From: Methylocystis parvus OBBP
Lineage (GTDB): Bacteria; Pseudomonadota; Alphaproteobacteria; Rhizobiales; Beijerinckiaceae
DNA length: 64,000 nucleotides
Reading direction: 5' to 3'
Assembly: GCF_027571405.1 (NCBI RefSeq)
Contig: NZ_CP092968.1
Location: forward strand, 682,001-746,000
A program made the translations under genes and the position numbers. Shown here piece after piece: positions 11,933 through 19,558 of the stretch; position 1 is the first letter of the stretch, and each line of letters begins with the position of its first letter. The notes beneath the pieces are model-generated. The model was not told where the DNA came from. It made no database searches and saw only the letters and a list, made by a program, of their open reading frames with translations.

Positions 11933-12544
11933 TTGGCTGACGAATCAGAAAGCGCCGTGTTGGATCTGCTTCAGGAAATGCGCGCAGATATTTCAGGTCT
12001 GCGCGCGGATGTTTCGGGTCTGCGTGAGGATGTTCCGGGTCTGCGCGCGGATGTTTCGAGTTTGCGTGAGGATGTCTCGGGTCTGCGCGCGGATGTTCCG
12101 GGTTTGCGTGAGGATGTTTCGGGTCTGCGCGCGAATGTTCCGGGTTTGCGTGAGGATGTTTCAGGTCTGCGCGCAGATGTTTCGGGTCTGTACGAGGGTG
12201 TTTCGGGTCTGCGTGTGGAAATGGCGGGCACGCGTGTAGATATCTCCAATATCCGCGCGACCATGGCGACGAAGGCCGATCTCAGGGAATTGCGCGCCGA
12301 GCTTCGTGCAGAGTTCCGTTCTGAACTCCATTCTCTCCGCGCCGACGTCGCATCCGACATCGCCACCCTGGACGCTAAGATCGATCGCACGCGCAAGGAT
12401 TTGAGCGACCAGATCGTCGGGCTGCGGCGGGCGGTCGTGGAGTATCACACGTCAGTGGTGGGTCATGGCGTGCTGATCAGCGAGATGGAAGGGCGTCTGC
12501 GCCGGGTGGAGCAGCATCTCAAGCTCGAGCCGGAGGCGCGCTGA
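11933..12544 (+). CDS. coiled-coil protein built from heptad repeats
   Basis: A 203-residue protein starting at TTG 11933 with GGGAC just upstream. Residues about 17-105 are twelve or so consecutive heptads of the form (A/E)DV(S/P)GLR, alternating ADVSGLR and EDVPGLR, so the DNA is a 21-bp tandem repeat with a 42-bp super-period. The rest (LRELRAELRAEFRSELHSLR, then DISDIATLDAKIDRTRKDL-like segments) is also predicted coiled coil. There is no signal peptide or membrane helix. It resembles short DUF1640-like or tail-fibre-like coiled coils only in character, and no function can be assigned. Convergent with plsC, 10 bases apart. Confidence 0.75.
   Translation: MADESESAVLDLLQEMRADISGLRADVSGLREDVPGLRADVSSLREDVSGLRADVPGLREDVSGLRANVPGLREDVSGLRADVSGLYEGVSGLRVEMAGTRVDISNIRATMATKADLRELRAELRAEFRSELHSLRADVASDIATLDAKIDRTRKDLSDQIVGLRRAVVEYHTSVVGHGVLISEMEGRLRRVEQHLKLEPEAR
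11978..12250 (+). repeat. tandem 21-bp repeats inside the coiled-coil gene
   Basis: About twelve imperfect copies of a 21-bp unit (consensus CTGCGCGCGGATGTTTCGGGT, one-base variants) run head to tail. Odd and even units differ consistently (GCGCGG versus CGTGAGG), giving a 42-bp higher-order unit. Because 21 is a multiple of three, the second plus-strand frame and the minus strand are also open over the repeat; those frames are by-products. Confidence 0.9.
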
Positions 12545-12554
12545 GGCTAAGGCT

Positions 12555-13382
12555 TCAGCGCGCCTCCTTGCTTTGCTCCCGCGCGGCCTTTTTCTCAGCT
12601 CTTTCTTTATCTTTGGCGATCGCCTTGGCGCGGTTCTCCGCGACGATCGCGGCGAGGCCGGGGTCCTTCGCCACCGCTTCCGCGATCAGCCTGTCCGACG
12701 CGCCCTCGAGGTCGCTTTGGAGCCGGTCGAAAAATTCGCGCGTCTGCAGACCGGGCGGAATAGCCGGCAGAAACTCCATCACGATCGTGCCCGGGCGAAT
12801 TAGAAAAGACCGGCGCGGCCAGAACAGACCCGCATTCAGCGCCACCGGCAGGACAGGCACATTCGTCGCCGCATAGAGATGCGCGACGCCGACCTTATAG
12901 GCGGGCGGCGCGCCGGGCGGGCGGCGCGTCCCCTCCGGAAAGATGAAGAGCTGGCGCCCTTCAGCGAATATTTTCTTCGACTTCTCGATTAGTTGCGGCA
13001 GCAGCTTGCCGCCCTTGGCGCGGTCGATGCCGATTTGTTCCGCCGCGAGGAGATACCAGCCGAAGAAGGGAATCCAGACCAGCTCATGCTTCAGTATGTA
13101 GCTGAAATCCGGGAATTTCGTCGGGAGGACGAATGTGTCCCAAATCGACTGGTGCTTCGCGGCGACGATGACGGCGCCTTCGGGGATGTTGTCCTGGCCC
13201 CGGAATTCCACCCTGGTTCCGCAAATTTTGTCGAGCAGCCAAAGAGACAGGCGACCCCATGTGCGGCCCAGCTCCTGCGAGACCTGACGACGCATGAAAA
13301 GGCCCGGCAGCCAGACGAGCTGCAAGACGATCATGGTCGAAAAAAACAGGATCTGGAAGACGAGCGAGCGCAGGAAAATCAT
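12555..13382 (-). CDS. plsC: 1-acyl-sn-glycerol-3-phosphate acyltransferase
   Basis: A 275-residue PlsC-type acyltransferase that converts lysophosphatidic acid to phosphatidic acid at the inner membrane. It shows an N-terminal hydrophobic helix (VFQILFFSTMIVLQLVWLPG), the catalytic HX4D box KHQSIWDTF at about residue 90, and the glycerol-phosphate-binding FPEGTRRPPG box at about 150. The C-terminus is a charged, Lys/Glu/Ala-rich tail. It is last of a same-strand row ftsE-ftsX-ydcF-plsC, an arrangement common in Rhizobiales; the 60-bp spacing to ydcF is compatible with one operon. Confidence 0.93.
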   Translation of the reverse strand: MIFLRSLVFQILFFSTMIVLQLVWLPGLFMRRQVSQELGRTWGRLSLWLLDKICGTRVEFRGQDNIPEGAVIVAAKHQSIWDTFVLPTKFPDFSYILKHELVWIPFFGWYLLAAEQIGIDRAKGGKLLPQLIEKSKKIFAEGRQLFIFPEGTRRPPGAPPAYKVGVAHLYAATNVPVLPVALNAGLFWPRRSFLIRPGTIVMEFLPAIPPGLQTREFFDRLQSDLEGASDRLIAEAVAKDPGLAAIVAENRAKAIAKDKERAEKKAAREQSKEAR

Positions 13383-13442
13383 GGGCGGGTTTCTCTGTTG
13401 CGCGCGCCTTTTACGCCAGCAGCGCCGGGCTTAACAAGGCGC

Positions 13443-14195
13443 TCACTGCGTGACGGTCTGGCTCGCGCGCAACTGCGCCAGGTCGAGGTCGCTTTCGCCC
13501 GGGCTGAGCGCGATGCGGGTCAGCGCGCCCAAAAATTTCAAATATTCGCCCCCGACGATCCGGATGACGTGCGGGTCGGTCGCCCAGCCGGAGACATTCA
13601 CATGCTCGCTCACGACCGGGAAAGGATAAAGTTTCATCTCCGGGAGCTCCGCATAGAGTTCGGCGAGGGCGCGCGGCATGTGGTAATTCGACGTCACGAC
13701 GACCAGCGAACGCGTGATGTTGTGCACTTGCGCCCATTCCCGCGTTTCACGCGCATTGCCGATCGTGTCGAGCGCCTGATAGCCGAGATCGACGCAGCAG
13801 TTGAAGAGGTCGCGGGGCAGGGGGAGGATCTTCGCCAGTTCGGAGCTGCGCGTCGCACGGTTGACCCCGGTGATGAGCATGCGTTTGCCCTGTCCCTGGG
13901 CGAAGAGTCCGGCGGCTTCGAGCACGCGGTCCGAGCCGCCGGTGAAGACGACGACGCCTTCGGCCTTGACGGTCAGGCGCGGCTCCGCGCGCGCGAGCGA
14001 CAAAGCGAACCAGACATAACCGGCCGCGAACAGGAATGCGCCGCCGCCGACGAGGGCGACGGCCACCCGGACGACGGCGCGCGCAAAGCCGATCTCTCCC
14101 GCGCCGGCGCGCGTCGCCGAGGTCACCTTGCCGCTCCTCCAGAGCTTTAGTTTCTTCCACGCCAAAGCGCGGTTTCGCGAAAGATATATGCTCAT
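13443..14195 (-). CDS. YdcF/SanA-like DUF218 membrane protein
   Basis: A 250-residue DUF218 protein. After an N-terminal membrane helix (ALVGGGAFLFAAGYVWFAL, about 45-65) comes the family core GVVVFTGGSDRVLEAAGLF, a Glu-Leu region SSELAKIL, and LVVVTSNYHMPRALAEL with the conserved Ser-x-His-x-Arg. The family is linked to envelope functions such as vancomycin resistance and lipid or peptidoglycan handling, without a defined reaction. It lies between ftsX (25 bases away) and plsC on the same strand, as in many Rhizobiales. Confidence 0.88.
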   Translation of the reverse strand: MSIYLSRNRALAWKKLKLWRSGKVTSATRAGAGEIGFARAVVRVAVALVGGGAFLFAAGYVWFALSLARAEPRLTVKAEGVVVFTGGSDRVLEAAGLFAQGQGKRMLITGVNRATRSSELAKILPLPRDLFNCCVDLGYQALDTIGNARETREWAQVHNITRSLVVVTSNYHMPRALAELYAELPEMKLYPFPVVSEHVNVSGWATDPHVIRIVGGEYLKFLGALTRIALSPGESDLDLAQLRASQTVTQ

Positions 14196-14220
14196 ATGGC
14201 GGCGGTCTGGGCGAGGGCGA

Positions 14221-15213
14221 TCATCCGAGCCGTCTTAGATGATGAAAAACGATCGCCTGCGAGAGAAAACCGGTCAGAAGCGCGATGCCGCCCGCGAGCG
14301 TCAGGATGATGGCGAAGCCCTCCGGGCCGATCGAAAAATCGCCGAACATCGCCTCCATCTGTTCGCCGCCCGCGGTCGTGCGCCAATTGCGATTGAGCAT
14401 GCGCGCCAGAAACAGGAATGCGATCGCGGCGCCGCCTCCGATGAAGGCCCCGCGGAGGCCGAGCGCAAGGAAGCGCCGCTGGAACTCCCGCGCGATGAAA
14501 GTGTCCGCGGCTCCGACGATATGCAGAACTTCGACGATTTCGCGGTTGGTGGCGACCGCGGCTCGGGTGGCGGAGGCGACGGCGATCCCCATGGCGCCGA
14601 CGATGAGAATGAAGATCATCGCCGAGACCGCGACGACGGCGCGCGACATGTCGCCAAGCCGCTCGAGGAAGATATGATGGTCATCGATCACGGCGTTGGG
14701 CGTTGCGCTCGCCAGCTCCTCGCGCAGCGCCGCCAGATCCGGGCGGCGCTTGGGGTCGAGCTTTACGACGATCATACGCGGCGTCGGCAGTTCGGAAAGG
14801 TCCAGGCCCTGGCCGAGCCATGGGGCAAGCAGGCCTTCCGACTCCGCCTTTGTGTAGATTTGAGCCTCGCGGACGCCGGTCGTTTTCTGCAGGATTTCCG
14901 CGACCTTTTTCAGATCCGCCTCCATGTCGCGACCCTGGAGGGGGCGCACCTGGACGCTCGCTTCGCTCGACGCCTCGCTGCGCCATTCGACGCTGGCTTC
15001 GGCGACCAGCAGGGCGGCGGCGGCGGCGAGAGCGGCGAGGAACGTCATGATGGCGATGACGATGACGAGCGACCGTCCAGCGACCGAGTCCGTCGGCACG
15101 AGGGCCGACGGCGCGGCCGGCGTATCCTCTTCCCCGGCCGGGTTGGGCTGACGCAATCCCCTGAAGCGCGCCGCGATCTCGTCGATGAAGGACGCCTGGG
15201 ACATCTTTCTCAC
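14221..15213 (-). CDS. ftsX: cell-division ABC permease FtsX
   Basis: A 330-residue FtsX. It has an N-terminal cytosolic tail, a first helix (VIVIAIMTFLAALAAAAALLV, about 50-70), a periplasmic domain including the VREAQIYTKAES region, and three C-terminal helices around VVAVSAMIFILIVGAMGIAV, the FRRRFLALGLRGAFIGGGAA-like loop region and ILTLAGGIALLTGFLS. With FtsE it acts at the divisome to activate peptidoglycan hydrolases through periplasmic coiled-coil partners. The GTG start overlaps the ftsE stop by 4 bases (ATG at 15204 is an alternative), so translation is probably coupled. Confidence 0.93.
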   Translation of the reverse strand: MRKMSQASFIDEIAARFRGLRQPNPAGEEDTPAAPSALVPTDSVAGRSLVIVIAIMTFLAALAAAAALLVAEASVEWRSEASSEASVQVRPLQGRDMEADLKKVAEILQKTTGVREAQIYTKAESEGLLAPWLGQGLDLSELPTPRMIVVKLDPKRRPDLAALREELASATPNAVIDDHHIFLERLGDMSRAVVAVSAMIFILIVGAMGIAVASATRAAVATNREIVEVLHIVGAADTFIAREFQRRFLALGLRGAFIGGGAAIAFLFLARMLNRNWRTTAGGEQMEAMFGDFSIGPEGFAIILTLAGGIALLTGFLSQAIVFHHLRRLG

Positions 15214-15872
15214 TCGAAGATATGCAGCCGGCCGTCCGCCAGCACGAGCCGGCGCGCCGCGTCATATTGGTCCATCAGACTGAGATCGTGCGTCGCGATC
15301 ACAACCGCCGTCCCGGATTTATGCAGTTCGACGAAGAGCCGCAAAATGCGGCGCGCCAAAGTCGGATCGACATTTCCGGTCGGTTCGTCGGCAAGGAGGA
15401 GCTTTGGCTGGGAGATGAGCGCGCGGGCGATGGAGGCGCGCTGCTTCTCGCCGCCGGAAAGGACGGTCGGCAGAGCGTGCTTGCGATCGCCGAGGCCAAC
15501 CCATTTGAGGAGCTCCGTGACCTCCGAGCGGTAGCTCGCCTCCTCTCGGCCGAGCACCCGCAGCGGAAGCGCGACGTTTTCGTAAAGCGAAAGATGGTCG
15601 AGCAGGCGGAAATCCTGGAACACGACGCCGATCTTGCGGCGCGTTTCGGTGATCTCGTCCTTGTCGAGAGTGGCCGAATCGCGGTCGAAAATATTGATCA
15701 GTCCGCGCGTTGGCTTCAGCGCCATGATGATGAGGCGCATCAGCGTCGTCTTGCCGGCGCCGGAAGGGCCGGTGAGGAACTGGAAAGAGCGCGGCGCGAT
15801 CTCGAATGTGACGTCGCGGAGCGTCTCCGGCCCCACGCCGTAGCGCAGGCCGACATTTTCGAAGCTCAACAC
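15210..15872 (-). CDS. ftsE: cell-division ATP-binding protein FtsE
   Basis: A 220-residue ABC ATPase with Walker A GPSGAGKTT, Q-loop VVFQDFRLLDHLSLYENV, signature VLSGGEKQRASIARAL, Walker B LLLADEPTGNVDP and H-loop VVIATHD. The GTG at 15872 has GGAG ten bases upstream and gives the usual FtsE length beginning MLSFENVGLRYG; a longer frame to 15947 adds 25 residues without family resemblance. It precedes and overlaps ftsX. Confidence 0.94.
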   Translation of the reverse strand: MLSFENVGLRYGVGPETLRDVTFEIAPRSFQFLTGPSGAGKTTLMRLIIMALKPTRGLINIFDRDSATLDKDEITETRRKIGVVFQDFRLLDHLSLYENVALPLRVLGREEASYRSEVTELLKWVGLGDRKHALPTVLSGGEKQRASIARALISQPKLLLADEPTGNVDPTLARRILRLFVELHKSGTAVVIATHDLSLMDQYDAARRLVLADGRLHIFE

Positions 15873-16031
15873 TGGTTCATCACTCCAGATGATCGAGCCG
15901 CGCAAAATAAGCGGCGTGTGGGCCAAGAGAATCGACCGGTAAACCATACCAGTTCACCGCTCCTTAACCATAATCCCCGCTTAATCGACCGAGCCCGCGA
16001 CGTCGCGCGGCGCGTAAGCTGGAGCGGTGAG

Positions 16032-16664
16032 ATGAGCAATGCTCACGACGGGGATTTCGACGATTTGTCGGCCAAGCGGGAGATCGCGGCCGAAGCGTCG
16101 AGCGACATGCTCCACGCGCCGAGCTACGACGAATTATGGGGCCGTCCGTCGCGCGCCGCCGCGCGGGATCTGCCCGAACGGAAGCGCGACCGCTGGCCTG
16201 TTTTCGCGACGATCGTCGCCATCATCATCGGCGCGACGGCGCTGATCGCGATGCGCGATCGGATCGTCCGCATCTTTCCGCCGCTCTCCACCGCCTATCG
16301 GGCGGTCGGCATGCCAGTCAATCTCGCGGGTCTCGAATTACGCGACGTTCATTCGCGCATCGTGATGGACGGGCCGCGCAAGGTCCTCGTCACCGAGGGC
16401 GAGATCGTGAACATCCGCCGCGAAGCGAACCGCGTGCCCTCGATCACGCTCGCCGTGCGCGGCGCGAATGGTCTCGACCGCTACACATGGAGCGCGCCGA
16501 CGCCGAAACCGCGGCTCGAGGCGGGAGAGAAAGTCGCCTTCCGCGCGCGTCTGGCTTCGCCGCCTGAAGATGGGGCTGACGTGCTCGTGCGCTTCGCCAA
16601 GCTGGAAGAAACGAAGGCCGCGCCGCCGCTTCCGCCCTCGCATAAGTCGATCGGCAGGAAGTGA
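16032..16664 (+). CDS. DUF3426-like single-pass membrane protein
   Basis: A 210-residue protein with one central helix (VFATIVAIIIGATALIAMRD, about 58-76) followed by LSTAYRAVGMPVNLAGLELRD and a beta-rich C-terminal domain with VTEGEIVNIRREANRVPSI. This matches the C-terminal DUF3426 half of the MJ0042-type proteins often encoded next to ftsE in Rhizobiales. The N-terminal Cys4 zinc ribbon of those proteins is absent; the N-terminus has no Cys pairs. ATG at 16032 is preceded by GGAG at a good distance. It is divergent from ftsE with 159 bases between them. No function is established. Confidence 0.75.
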   Translation: MSNAHDGDFDDLSAKREIAAEASSDMLHAPSYDELWGRPSRAAARDLPERKRDRWPVFATIVAIIIGATALIAMRDRIVRIFPPLSTAYRAVGMPVNLAGLELRDVHSRIVMDGPRKVLVTEGEIVNIRREANRVPSITLAVRGANGLDRYTWSAPTPKPRLEAGEKVAFRARLASPPEDGADVLVRFAKLEETKAAPPLPPSHKSIGRK

Positions 16665-16750
16665 ACCTGCAAGCGATCCTGCGCCGCAATTGATTGTGAC
16701 GCGGGCATTGGCGACAGAATGCGCCGTCCCAACCAAAGGGCGGCTCTTCC

Positions 16751-17395
16751 ATGAACTGGCAGGAACCCGTAATCGACTATTGCGAGAGGCTCGACGGCCG
16801 CTTCTGGTCAGAGCCGCTCAACGCCGTGAGCAACGGCGCCTTCCTTATCGCGGCCGCGGCGGCCTTCACGCTGCTTCGAAAGCGGGGAAATACTGATCCG
16901 CCTGCAGCGGCGCTTGTCGCCGTGACGGCGGTCGTCGGCCTGGGGAGCTTCGTCTTCCACACGGTCGCGACTCGCGGCGCCATGCTGCTCGACGTCATTC
17001 CCATCGCCATTTTCATCTATGGCTATTTTCTGCTCGCCTTGCGCCGGTTCTTCGGTCTCGGCGTTGTTGCCGCGGCGGCGGTCACGCTGTCTTTCGGCCT
17101 CGTCAGCGCGCTTGTTGACCGGAATGTGAGCGGATTGAACGGCTCCGTGGCCTATCTCCCGGCGCTGGCGGCGCTGACATGCTTCGCGGCGCTGCTCTGG
17201 AGAGGACGGCCGGAGACGGCGAGAGGGCTCGCGGGGGCCGCCGCGATATTTCTCGTCTCGCTGACGTTTCGAACCGTCGATCGAGACATTTGCTCACTCG
17301 CGCCGACGGGAACGCATTTCGTCTGGCATCTCCTGAACGCCTGCGTGCTCTGGCTCCTGCTGCGCACGGCGATCGTCGCGCAACCAGCGGATTGA
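16751..17395 (+). CDS. ceramidase-family integral membrane hydrolase
   Basis: A 214-residue seven-helix protein of the alkaline ceramidase family (PF05875). The N-terminal YCERLDGRFWSEPLNAVSN is the Glu/Asn-bearing signature; GLGSFVFHTVATR supplies the first His, LLDVIPIAIFIYGYF the Asp, and GTHFVWHLLNA the two C-terminal His residues that bind zinc in the family. All expected ligands appear present. Bacterial homologues are presumed to hydrolyse amide-linked lipids, but the substrate is not known here. Convergent with the CPBP gene, with one base between the stop codons. Confidence 0.85.
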   Translation: MNWQEPVIDYCERLDGRFWSEPLNAVSNGAFLIAAAAAFTLLRKRGNTDPPAAALVAVTAVVGLGSFVFHTVATRGAMLLDVIPIAIFIYGYFLLALRRFFGLGVVAAAAVTLSFGLVSALVDRNVSGLNGSVAYLPALAALTCFAALLWRGRPETARGLAGAAAIFLVSLTFRTVDRDICSLAPTGTHFVWHLLNACVLWLLLRTAIVAQPAD

Positions 17396-17396
17396 T

Positions 17397-18002
17397 TCAG
17401 GCGACCCCGAGCCAAAAGGCAAAAGTGCCGACGGCGGCGTGCGACGCCGCGACGGGCCAGACATTGCGCGTCGCCTGATAGGCGGCGGCCCAGGCGAGTC
17501 CGACGAAGAAGGTGTTGGCCAGCAGCAGCGCGTCGCCATAAGCGAGATGCATCAGCGAAAAACTCGCCGCGGAAAAGAACATGTATTTCGCGCTGCTCAA
17601 TCTCAGCTTGTCCGTAATGAGCTTGGGAATCACGCGGCAGACGAGCTCCTGGAGAGGGCTCGACACCAGAACGTAAAAGGGCGCGAATTTCATCCAGTCG
17701 GGCTGCTCGCGGCCCGTCGTGAAGAGTTGCGCTTCCAGATATATCGCGGCGAGGGCCCCGGCCGTCACGATGCCGCACATCTGCCAGTGCCGCGCCACGA
17801 AAGGCGCGCGCAGGCCCAATTCGGCGGAGTTGTATCCGGCGGCGGCGACCAGCCCAACGCAGAGAGCCGAGACGATCAGCAGCGCTTCGAACCGCATGTC
17901 GAAGGGAATCAACCCGCAACGAATCGCAACGCCCGGCGTCAGTAGAAGCAGGGCGAAGCCGAGAAGCGGCGCTGTGTCACGGAGTCGATGCACGGCTGTC
18001 AT
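17397..18002 (-). CDS. CPBP-family intramembrane metalloprotease-like protein
   Basis: A roughly 200-residue membrane protein with about six helices and the Abi/CPBP motifs: SSPLQELVCRVIPK (Glu and Arg of motif 1, with Gln replacing the first Glu of EExxxR), SLMHLAYGD (motif 2 His) and ASHAAVGTFAF (motif 3 His). The family includes Rce1-like proteases and bacteriocin-immunity proteins. Loss of the first Glu leaves catalysis uncertain. ATG at 18002 was chosen over TTG at 18038; neither has a clear ribosome site. Confidence 0.72.
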   Translation of the reverse strand: MTAVHRLRDTAPLLGFALLLLTPGVAIRCGLIPFDMRFEALLIVSALCVGLVAAAGYNSAELGLRAPFVARHWQMCGIVTAGALAAIYLEAQLFTTGREQPDWMKFAPFYVLVSSPLQELVCRVIPKLITDKLRLSSAKYMFFSAASFSLMHLAYGDALLLANTFFVGLAWAAAYQATRNVWPVAASHAAVGTFAFWLGVA

Positions 18003-18186
18003 GACTGCGTAATATAACCGTGTCTCGCGCGCGTCCAAGTCTAAAAGCCCCGCCTTGGGCGCGACGCGTCGCTATTTTTAGGCTCTGTTCGCGCCAGCGG
18101 TGGAAAAAGGTCAAAGACGCGCCACATTTTCGCTTCAAACGAACGTATGAATTTCAATCAGTCGTTTGAATTCGAGGCTGTCTCTC

Positions 18187-18837
18187 ATGCGCATCAATAT
18201 GGACGAAGCGACCCGTTCCCGCGTTAAGCCGACCCGCGAACCTTCGGTTGCGCCTTTTTCCGCGCGTCATGCGCTTCAAACCAAATCGCGCTCGATACTG
18301 GTCCATGCCGCGGCCTGCTTTTTCGCGACCGCGCTTGGATCGCTGTCGCCGATGGCGCTCGATCTTTTCGACGGGACGTTGACGACGTCCGTTGCGGCGA
18401 ATGTCGATCCGGAGAGCGGCAAGTTCACGGATCGCATCCTCATCGGCGGCTTGCACCCCATCTCCTGGGACGAGGACGCGAAAGTCGCGCCTGCGCCGGC
18501 TTTCACGATGGTCCCCATTCTGTCCGACAATGCCGAGCCCTCGCGCGCCAGGGTCGCCCTTGTCTCCGCCAGATCGCTGAAAGAGCCGGGCGTCAGGCGG
18601 ATCGACCGCGGGCCGGAGGCGAAGAGCCTCGAGACGACGGCCGCCCCGATTGTCGCGAGCGAACCTGCTCCCGAACCTAAAGCGGAGAAGATCGAGGAGC
18701 GGGGCGCGCTCGCCGCATTGACCCCATCGGTTCTCTCCGCAAAGGTTCTCTCCGCAAAGGTGTCGGAAAAAGCGTGGGCCGGCGTTAAATCGGTCGGCGG
18801 CGCGGTGACAAGCGGGCTGAGCTGGCTCGGCTATTGA
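18187..18837 (+). CDS. hypothetical protein with one hydrophobic segment
   Basis: A 216-residue protein not recognised. It has an N-terminal basic region, a hydrophobic stretch ILVHAAACFFATALGSLSPM (about 37-56) that could be a membrane anchor or non-cleaved signal, a Pro/Ala/Glu-rich low-complexity linker (EPAPEPKAEKIEERG), and a C-terminal Gly/Ser/Trp stretch. A five-residue duplication VLSAKVLSAK is a 15-bp direct repeat in the DNA. ATG 18187 has GAGG nine bases upstream. It lies 13 bases before the TetR gene and is probably cotranscribed with it. Confidence 0.6.
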   Translation: MRINMDEATRSRVKPTREPSVAPFSARHALQTKSRSILVHAAACFFATALGSLSPMALDLFDGTLTTSVAANVDPESGKFTDRILIGGLHPISWDEDAKVAPAPAFTMVPILSDNAEPSRARVALVSARSLKEPGVRRIDRGPEAKSLETTAAPIVASEPAPEPKAEKIEERGALAALTPSVLSAKVLSAKVSEKAWAGVKSVGGAVTSGLSWLGY

Positions 18838-18850
18838 GGGCGGAGGCGAG

Positions 18851-19498
18851 TTGGAGACGCAGGAAAAGGCGCGCGGCGTCTCGCGCGCCTCGGAGGCGAC
18901 GCGGGCGGCGCTGATCAAGGCGGCCGTGTCGGTTTTCTCCGAGCATGGCTATGAGGGCGGCTCCGTGCGGCTCATCACCCGGCGCGCCGAGGCCAATCAG
19001 GCGGCCATCAATTATCATTTCGGCGGCAAGGAAGGCCTCTATCGCGCCGTTCTCGAGGCCGCCGCCGAGGCGCTGGAGAAGGAAAGCTTTCTCGACGCCG
19101 AGGGACTAGACCGGCTGCCGCCAGAAGACGCGCTGCGTCTCTATCTGCGCCAATTCCTGTCGCCGCTCGTCAAGCGCGACCGGGTGAGCCAATATTTGCG
19201 GCTCTACACATGGGAAAGCGTGCGGCCGAGCGCCGTGTTCAAGAGTTTCTTCGAAGCGCGCCCGCCGCGCATTTTCCGGCTCGCGGAACGGGTGGTGCGG
19301 CGCTTTTCGCCTGAAGACGCGCCGCGCGAAGAGGTCGCCATCCGCACGCTCTGGCTGGCGCAGCAACCGATCTTCTTCGTCCGCGAGACGGAGCTCCTGG
19401 CGATGGCGCCGTTTGGGCTGGATTTCGACGCGGCGGGGTTGGAGCGGCTGGTGGACGCGCTGGCGCGGCTGAGTTTGGCGGGGTTGAGGGGAGCCTGA
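18851..19498 (+). CDS. TetR-family transcriptional regulator
   Basis: A 215-residue TetR protein starting with TTG 18851 after a GGGCGGAGG ribosome site. The N-terminal helix-turn-helix is clear: TRAALIKAAVSVFSEHGYEG, then ITRRAEANQAAINYHFGGKE and LYRAVLEA (about 16-70). The C-terminal ligand domain (LRLYLRQFLSPLVKRDRV, YTWESVRPSAVFKSFF) resembles the CerR/DUF1956 group. Effector and targets are unknown; the 13-base gap to the upstream hypothetical gene suggests a shared transcript. Confidence 0.88.
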   Translation: METQEKARGVSRASEATRAALIKAAVSVFSEHGYEGGSVRLITRRAEANQAAINYHFGGKEGLYRAVLEAAAEALEKESFLDAEGLDRLPPEDALRLYLRQFLSPLVKRDRVSQYLRLYTWESVRPSAVFKSFFEARPPRIFRLAERVVRRFSPEDAPREEVAIRTLWLAQQPIFFVRETELLAMAPFGLDFDAAGLERLVDALARLSLAGLRGA

Positions 19499-19558
19499 CG
19501 AAAGGCTTTACTGGCGAATCGTGCGCTCCTGTCGTCTTGCGCGCCCGGCGGGAATGTC

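Noticed and set aside
11874..12239. Cys/Arg/Val-rich repeat protein in another frame over the 21-bp repeats
   Set aside because: A 21-bp repeat keeps all three frames open; the TTG-initiated coiled-coil frame has a ribosome site and continues beyond the repeat as a sensible protein.
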